DNA from: SIG440 sp045647905
GTDB taxonomy: Bacteria; Bacillota; Clostridia; Monoglobales; Monoglobaceae
Direction: 5' to 3'
Assembly (NCBI GenBank): GCA_045647905.1
Contig: JAZRMZ010000100.1
Span: 1-10,404 of the forward strand
DNA: 10,404 bases
The position numbers were made by a program, and so were the translations under genes. Each line of letters begins with the position of its first letter. Within the stretch, counting starts at the first letter, position 1. Below the pieces are notes generated by a model. That model was not told where the DNA came from. It did not search any database and saw only the letters and a program-made list of their open reading frames with translations. Below are positions 6,386-10,404 of this stretch, piece by piece.

Positions 6386-6886
6386 TTAAATTTCGTAACA
6401 ATCTTCAATTGATGCATAGTAAAATGTGTGTAAATCACCGTTTTTATACCATTTGTCGAGAATATCAGTAGAAGTAAGGGAGGATGTCATTTCAGCTCTT
6501 GTGATAACCCTACATTCAAAAACAAGCCCCTTGCAGGCGATAATGGGAGTATCAACTGCCTTGGCAGGCTTTACTTCAAGATTACATTCCTTGATTTTGT
6601 CAACATCTCTGCCGCTTTTGCTTCCGCAAAAGGCAAGGGCGGCTTTCATTGAATCATCATAGGGGAAGGTTAAAGTGAATTCGAGGGTTTTGTCTGCGGC
6701 AATTTTGGAAAAACGGCTTTCACGAATCATAACCTCCGCAACAGGGATTCCCCATTCAAAACCAAATGAGCCCCAGCCAATTGTCATTGTATTGATTTTA
6801 TCGCTGTCTTTTGTTGTGAGAAATACCCCTTTTGGAAGTATTTCTGTCGCTTTTTTGAAATATTCTGTTAAAAGTTTTATATCCAT
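6386..6886 (-). CDS. Flavin reductase-like FMN-binding split-barrel protein
   Basis: This 166-residue protein resembles the flavin reductase-like domain family, which folds as a split barrel and binds FMN. Visible signatures are NTMTIGWGSFG (32-42), the VMIRESRFS segment (52-60) at the position where relatives have V-R-x-S-R-(Y/F), and CGSKSGRDVDK (87-97), which is typical of clostridial members. No signal peptide or membrane segment is seen. GAAAGGA lies eight bases before the ATG at 6886. It is the last gene of the der-plsY-gpsA group, 27 bases after gpsA. Family members reduce flavins or bind FMN as redox partners; the actual substrate cannot be told, and the link to phospholipid synthesis is not obvious. 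No clear terminator is visible between its stop and the next promoter. Confidence 0.85.
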   Translation of the reverse strand: MDIKLLTEYFKKATEILPKGVFLTTKDSDKINTMTIGWGSFGFEWGIPVAEVMIRESRFSKIAADKTLEFTLTFPYDDSMKAALAFCGSKSGRDVDKIKECNLEVKPAKAVDTPIIACKGLVFECRVITRAEMTSSLTSTDILDKWYKNGDLHTFYYASIEDCYEI

Positions 6887-6913
6887 AACATATTTCCTTT
6901 CAGATAGAGATTG

Positions 6914-7927
6914 TTATATAGTATGCAAAAAATCAGACTCGGATTCGTTTTTCTTTTTTCTGCCCATAAGATTTGCAATTGCATCGGCAGGCGACTGACC
7001 ACCAAAAAGAACTTTGTATGCTTCTGAAATTATCGGCATTTCAACGCCCTTGCGGTCAGCAAGTTCCTTTGCTGCTTTACAGCTGCGCACACCTTCAACA
7101 ACCATATTTACGGTTTTCTGAGCTTCGTCAACGGACATCCCTTGTCCGATAAGAATTCCTGCTCTGCGGTTTCGTGAATGCATACTTGTGCAGGTTACAA
7201 TAAGGTCACCAATTCCCGAAAGCCCCGAAAAGGTTTCGGCTTTGGCACCCATGGCAACGCCAAGACGGGTCATTTCAACAAGTCCTCTGGTCATAAGTGC
7301 CGCTTTTGTGTTGTCGCCGCAACCGAGACCGTCCAGAATACCGCAACAAAGGGCAATAACATTCTTGATTGAACCGCCGATTTCAACGCCGATTATATCC
7401 CTTGAAGTATATACCCGGAATGCTGAACTCATAAAAATATCCTGAATATATTGTGATGTTTCAATGTTATCGGAGGCAACCACATTTGTTGTGGGAATAC
7501 CCCGTGAAACTTCTTCGGCATGGCTCGGTCCTGACATTACGGCGATACGGCACATGGGAAGTTCCTGTTTTAATATTTCGGAAATTGTCATGTATGTATT
7601 TTCCTCAATACCTTTTGATATATTGAGAATAATTTGCCCGTCGGACATATAATCTTTTATGTTCTGCGCAACATTGCGTATGCCGTGTGAAGGGGTTGCG
7701 ATAACCGTCAAATCTTTTCCTTTGCACGCAGATAAATCGTTTGTAAATTCAATTCCACAGGGGATTTCGATTCCCGGAAGAAAGGGTTTGTTTTCGTGAA
7801 ATTTTTCGAGATTTTCACATTCTGTTTTGTCATATGACCAAAGAGTTACCTTGTGTCCGTTGTTGTGGAGGAGAATAGAAACAGCCGTTCCCCAGCCGCC
7901 ACTGCCTAAAACGCATATATTTGCCAT
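6914..7927 (-). CDS. gpsA: NAD(P)-dependent glycerol-3-phosphate dehydrogenase
   Basis: GpsA reduces dihydroxyacetone phosphate to sn-glycerol-3-phosphate, the backbone precursor for phospholipids, in the cytoplasm. The protein has 337 residues, the usual length. The N-terminal Rossmann domain has GSGGWG (8-13). Conserved Lys105 lies in NISKGIE, SGPSHAEEV follows at 132-140, the catalytic Lys188 is in GGSIKNV, GIGDL is at 238-242 and NRRAG at 253-257. Its ATG overlaps the plsY stop codon by one base (TAATG), and AGGAGG lies inside the 3' end of plsY, which indicates translational coupling. Its product is the acyl acceptor used by the PlsY enzyme encoded just upstream. The C-terminal ~15 residues are charged, variable and not family-specific. 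Confidence 0.97.
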   Translation of the reverse strand: MANICVLGSGGWGTAVSILLHNNGHKVTLWSYDKTECENLEKFHENKPFLPGIEIPCGIEFTNDLSACKGKDLTVIATPSHGIRNVAQNIKDYMSDGQIILNISKGIEENTYMTISEILKQELPMCRIAVMSGPSHAEEVSRGIPTTNVVASDNIETSQYIQDIFMSSAFRVYTSRDIIGVEIGGSIKNVIALCCGILDGLGCGDNTKAALMTRGLVEMTRLGVAMGAKAETFSGLSGIGDLIVTCTSMHSRNRRAGILIGQGMSVDEAQKTVNMVVEGVRSCKAAKELADRKGVEMPIISEAYKVLFGGQSPADAIANLMGRKKKNESESDFLHTI

Positions 7928-8559
7928 TATTTGTTTTCCTCCTGATTGTTTTTCTTTGCTCCAAGCTTATTTTCGTTTCCTGCAAGAAGACGTGCAAGAT
8001 TTTCACGATGCATATAAACTGCAAGTACAGCAAGGATAAATGCAAAAACAATAAAATCCGTATTGCCCGTTTTGAAAATCAGGGAGAGTATTGCAAAAAT
8101 AACAGCACCAAGCATACTTCCCAAAGAAACATATCGTGTTATTGCCATAATTGCAATTGCGGCAACAAAGGTCACAAGACCGAGAATCGGGTCCGCAAAA
8201 AGAATGGCAACAAGTGAAACAACAATACCTTTGCCACCTTTAAATTGAAAGTAAAGGGGGAAATTATGTCCAAGAACAGCACCGATACCTGCAATGTAGA
8301 GAGCATTTACTGTTGTGAAAGGTGCAAGCTTTGCAAAAAGCAAAGCGATAACTGCCTTGAGAACATCTCCCAAAACAACAAACAGAGCACCTTTTTTTCC
8401 CACTGTGCGTAATGTGTTTGTTGCACCTGCGTTGCCGCTGCCGTGTTTTCGGATGTCGTCACCAATCATTATTTTTGAAACAATTATTGATGTGTTGATA
8501 CTGCCCAGAAGATAGGCAACAACAAGAAAAACTAAATTATATATCAATGTCTTATCCAT
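7927..8559 (-). CDS. plsY: Glycerol-3-phosphate acyltransferase PlsY
   Basis: PlsY is an integral membrane enzyme that transfers the acyl group from acyl-phosphate (made by PlsX) to sn-glycerol-3-phosphate, giving lysophosphatidic acid. The protein has 210 residues with several hydrophobic segments. The three conserved cytoplasmic motifs are visible: GSINTS (19-24), HGSGNAGATNT (39-49), and GHNFPLYFQFKGGKG (97-111). A conserved HRENLARLLAGNENKLG tail (184-200) follows. AGGAGAG precedes the ATG at 8559. It lies 17 bases after der and overlaps gpsA by one base, so it is translationally coupled to the enzyme that supplies its substrate. The pairing plsY-gpsA next to der is common in Firmicutes. 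Confidence 0.97.
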   Translation of the reverse strand: MDKTLIYNLVFLVVAYLLGSINTSIIVSKIMIGDDIRKHGSGNAGATNTLRTVGKKGALFVVLGDVLKAVIALLFAKLAPFTTVNALYIAGIGAVLGHNFPLYFQFKGGKGIVVSLVAILFADPILGLVTFVAAIAIMAITRYVSLGSMLGAVIFAILSLIFKTGNTDFIVFAFILAVLAVYMHRENLARLLAGNENKLGAKKNNQEENK

Positions 8560-8576
8560 AAAAAGCTCTCCTTAAT

Positions 8577-9917
8577 TTATATTTTGCTTCCCTTTGTGTC
8601 CTTTTCGCCCTTTTCACGGATTATGAACTTTATGGGAGTTCCTTTAAATCCAAAAGCAGCTCTGATTTTGTTTTCAAGGTATCTTATATAAGAATAGTGT
8701 GCAAGGTCTGAATTGTTAACAAAAAGAACAAATGTGGGGGGCTTTATGCCCGCTTGCGTTCCGTAATAAATTTTGAGACGTTTACCTTTATCCGAAGGAG
8801 GTTGAACAAGGGCAATTGCTTCGTTGATAACGTCGTTGAGCATACCTGTTGAAATACGTTTTTTGTTTTCTTCAACCGCAAGTTCTGCCATTTCGAACAA
8901 ATCATTGACACGCTGACCTGTTTTTGCTGAAATAAAGATTGATTCTGCATACATCATAAAGTTGAAGCCTTCAAGAAGTCTGTCCTTGAAATTTTTCATG
9001 GTATTTGTTTCTTTTTCAACCAAGTCCCACTTGTTAACGGCAAATACTGCAGCCTTTCCCTGTTCGTGAACATAGCCTGCAATTTTTGTATCCTGTTCTG
9101 TCACGCCTTCGGTTGCATCAATCATTATAACACAAACATCGGCTCTTTCAATTGAATTAAGAGCACGGACAACACTGTATCTTTCAACGTTTTCATCAAT
9201 CTTACCACGTTTGCGCATACCTGCTGTATCGATTAGAATATATTTTTTTCCGTTTCGTTCAAGGCGACTGTCAATTGAATCACGGGTTGTTCCGGCAATA
9301 TCGCTGACGATAACACGTTCTTCGCCAAGAATTCTGTTTACGAGTGATGATTTCCCTGCATTGGGTTTGCCCACAATGGCAATATTAATAACGTCTTCGT
9401 CATCTTCTTCGTGTGTGGTTTCGGGAAAATGTTCGCAAACCGCATCCAAAAGATCACCCACCCCAAGACCGTGAATGGAGGAAACCATCATGGGGTCACC
9501 GAGACCAAGATTATAAAATTCATAAACCTCAATGGGCGGGTCACCGGGATTGTCAACCTTATTGCACACAAGGATAACGGGTTTTCCGCATTTTTGAAGC
9601 ATTGCGGCAACATCCTTATCTGCGGCGGTCATACCGTCACGGACATTGACAATTAAAAGAATTACATCTGCCATATCTATGGCAAGATTTGCCTGCTGTC
9701 TCATCTGGGAAAGAATAATATCCTTGCTGTACGGTTCAATACCGCCTGTGTCTATCAAGGTGAATTCTTTGCCGAGCCATTCTGCATCGGCATAAATTCT
9801 GTCACGTGTGATACCGGGTGTATCTTCCACAATGGCAATTTTTTTTCCTGAAATTTTATTGAATAATGTGGATTTACCAACATTTGGTCTTCCAACAATT
9901 GCTACTACCGGTTTCAT
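8577..9917 (-). CDS. der: Ribosome assembly GTPase Der (EngA)
   Basis: Der is an essential double-domain GTPase that binds the large ribosomal subunit and acts in its assembly. The protein has 446 residues. GTPase domain 1 has the P-loop GRPNVGKS (9-16), IDTGG (55-59) and NKVD (119-122). After an acidic linker (~168-175), GTPase domain 2 has GKPNAGKSS (183-191), IDTAG (229-233) and NKWD (295-298). A KH-like C-terminal domain ends in the FKGTPIKFIIR stretch typical of the family. I prefer the ATG at 9917 to a GTG four codons upstream: AAAGGA is too close to that GTG, and the MKPVVAIVGRPNVGKS start matches family N-termini. It is the first gene of the leftward operon. Confidence 0.97.
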   Translation of the reverse strand: MKPVVAIVGRPNVGKSTLFNKISGKKIAIVEDTPGITRDRIYADAEWLGKEFTLIDTGGIEPYSKDIILSQMRQQANLAIDMADVILLIVNVRDGMTAADKDVAAMLQKCGKPVILVCNKVDNPGDPPIEVYEFYNLGLGDPMMVSSIHGLGVGDLLDAVCEHFPETTHEEDDEDVINIAIVGKPNAGKSSLVNRILGEERVIVSDIAGTTRDSIDSRLERNGKKYILIDTAGMRKRGKIDENVERYSVVRALNSIERADVCVIMIDATEGVTEQDTKIAGYVHEQGKAAVFAVNKWDLVEKETNTMKNFKDRLLEGFNFMMYAESIFISAKTGQRVNDLFEMAELAVEENKKRISTGMLNDVINEAIALVQPPSDKGKRLKIYYGTQAGIKPPTFVLFVNNSDLAHYSYIRYLENKIRAAFGFKGTPIKFIIREKGEKDTKGSKI

Positions 9918-9949
9918 ATATTTCACCAATCCTTTGTATAATTATTTAT

Positions 9950-9978
9950 ATAATATCACAAATGTATGTAAATTACAA
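9950..9978 (-). promoter_or_regulatory. Probable promoter of the der-plsY-gpsA-flavin reductase operon
   Basis: On the minus strand TTGTAA (9978-9973) and TATTAT (9955-9950) are 17 bases apart, each with near-consensus bases. They lie about 32 bases before the der ATG. Spacing and position are good, but the region is very AT-rich, so chance matches are possible. Confidence 0.6.
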
Positions 9979-10054
9979 CTGTTTTGATTAAAAATAAATA
10001 TTAAACATAGTGTTGTCATATATTTTGATATAAATTATATAACGGAGGCTTTGT

Positions 10055-10404
10055 ATGGAAAAATCTCTGAATGTTCGGCAGATATTTGGCTTTATTTTTG
10101 TTTGTATTGCAGGAGTTTTATTACATTTTTTATTTGATTTAACAGGACAGAACATTTTTGTTGCACCGTTTTCGGCAGTGAATGAATCAATTTGGGAGCA
10201 TATGAAATTATTATTCTTTCCCATGGTTGTTTATACTTTTGCGGAAAGCAGAAGTGTGGGAAAAACACAGGAAAAATTTTTTTGCGTAAAGCTGGCAGGA
10301 ACGGTTTTTGGCGTTTTTTTGATTCCCGTGTTGTATTATACTCTTAACGGCATTTTTGGAGCAACACCAGATTGGATAAATATTTTAATTTTCTTTTTTT
10401 CTGC
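10055..10404 (+). CDS. Membrane protein resembling the DUF6512 family, N-terminal part
   Basis: The reading frame starts at the ATG at 10055, seven bases after GGAGG (10044-10048), and stays open to the window edge, giving about 116 residues without a stop. The part seen has three hydrophobic segments: residues ~10-30, ~52-62 and ~80-100. Between the first two lies a conserved-looking block, FSAVNESIWEHMKLLFFPM (39-57), which matches my memory of the DUF6512 hallmark with NES-(V/I)-WEH-(L/M)-K-L-L-F-(F/W)-P. The family has no known function. The gene is divergent from der across a 137-base AT-rich gap. The coding call is strong; the family name rests on memory of that motif. Confidence 0.85.
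   Translation, partial: MEKSLNVRQIFGFIFVCIAGVLLHFLFDLTGQNIFVAPFSAVNESIWEHMKLLFFPMVVYTFAESRSVGKTQEKFFCVKLAGTVFGVFLIPVLYYTLNGIFGATPDWINILIFFFS

Noticed and set aside
10013..10042. TTGTCA...TATATA as promoter of the divergent membrane protein gene
   Set aside because: With the right spacing, the start point would fall at or after the ribosome binding site. Other matches in this AT-rich gap are no better than chance.
9988..10224. 78-codon minus-strand frame opposite the membrane protein gene
   Set aside because: It is antisense to a gene with a clear ribosome binding site and membrane-protein pattern, and lacks recognisable motifs.
1..10404. tRNA, rRNA, CRISPR array, insertion sequence or prophage
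   Set aside because: I saw no cloverleaf with CCA-type end, no regularly spaced repeats, and no transposase, integrase or phage-like protein on either strand.

Overview
The window looks like chromosomal DNA from a low-GC Firmicute, most likely an anaerobic clostridium. The evidence is an AT-rich composition with consensus TTGACA/TATAAT promoters, strong AGGAGG-type ribosome binding sites, a riboflavin-type ECF S component, a lysine riboswitch and a T-box leader, and the gene order der-plsY-gpsA. The genus cannot be fixed from the sequence. No phage, transposase, CRISPR array, rRNA or tRNA was found.

Layout. (1) Positions 1-908, plus strand: the 3' end of a riboflavin ECF-transporter S component, then a small lipoprotein with a rhodanese-like domain whose catalytic Cys is replaced by Asp. 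(2) Positions 937-3454, plus strand: a consensus promoter, a complete lysine riboswitch with a visible terminator/antiterminator switch, then dapA and lysA, the first and last enzymes of the DAP branch to lysine. A long REP-like hairpin follows lysA. (3) Positions 3573-6262, minus strand: a consensus promoter, a T-box leader whose specifier I read as AUC (isoleucine), and one large gene encoding an XRE-type HTH, a cupin and an acyl-CoA synthetase in a single polypeptide, ending in a strong terminator. (4) Positions 6386-9978, minus strand: a tight four-gene operon, der - plsY - gpsA - flavin reductase-like. It joins ribosome assembly to the first steps of phospholipid synthesis. (5) From 10055, plus strand: the start of a divergent membrane protein resembling the DUF6512 family, cut by the window edge.

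Two adjacent units are controlled by amino-acid-sensing RNA. dapA-lysA should be shut off by lysine through its riboswitch. The acyl-CoA synthetase should be switched on by an uncharged tRNA, probably tRNA-Ile. The second case is the most interesting feature here. An acyl-CoA synthetase induced by isoleucine starvation would fit activation of a branched short-chain acid such as 2-methylbutyrate, which could be reductively carboxylated to the isoleucine 2-oxoacid precursor. That role is inference. The T-box itself and the three-domain fusion are seen directly.
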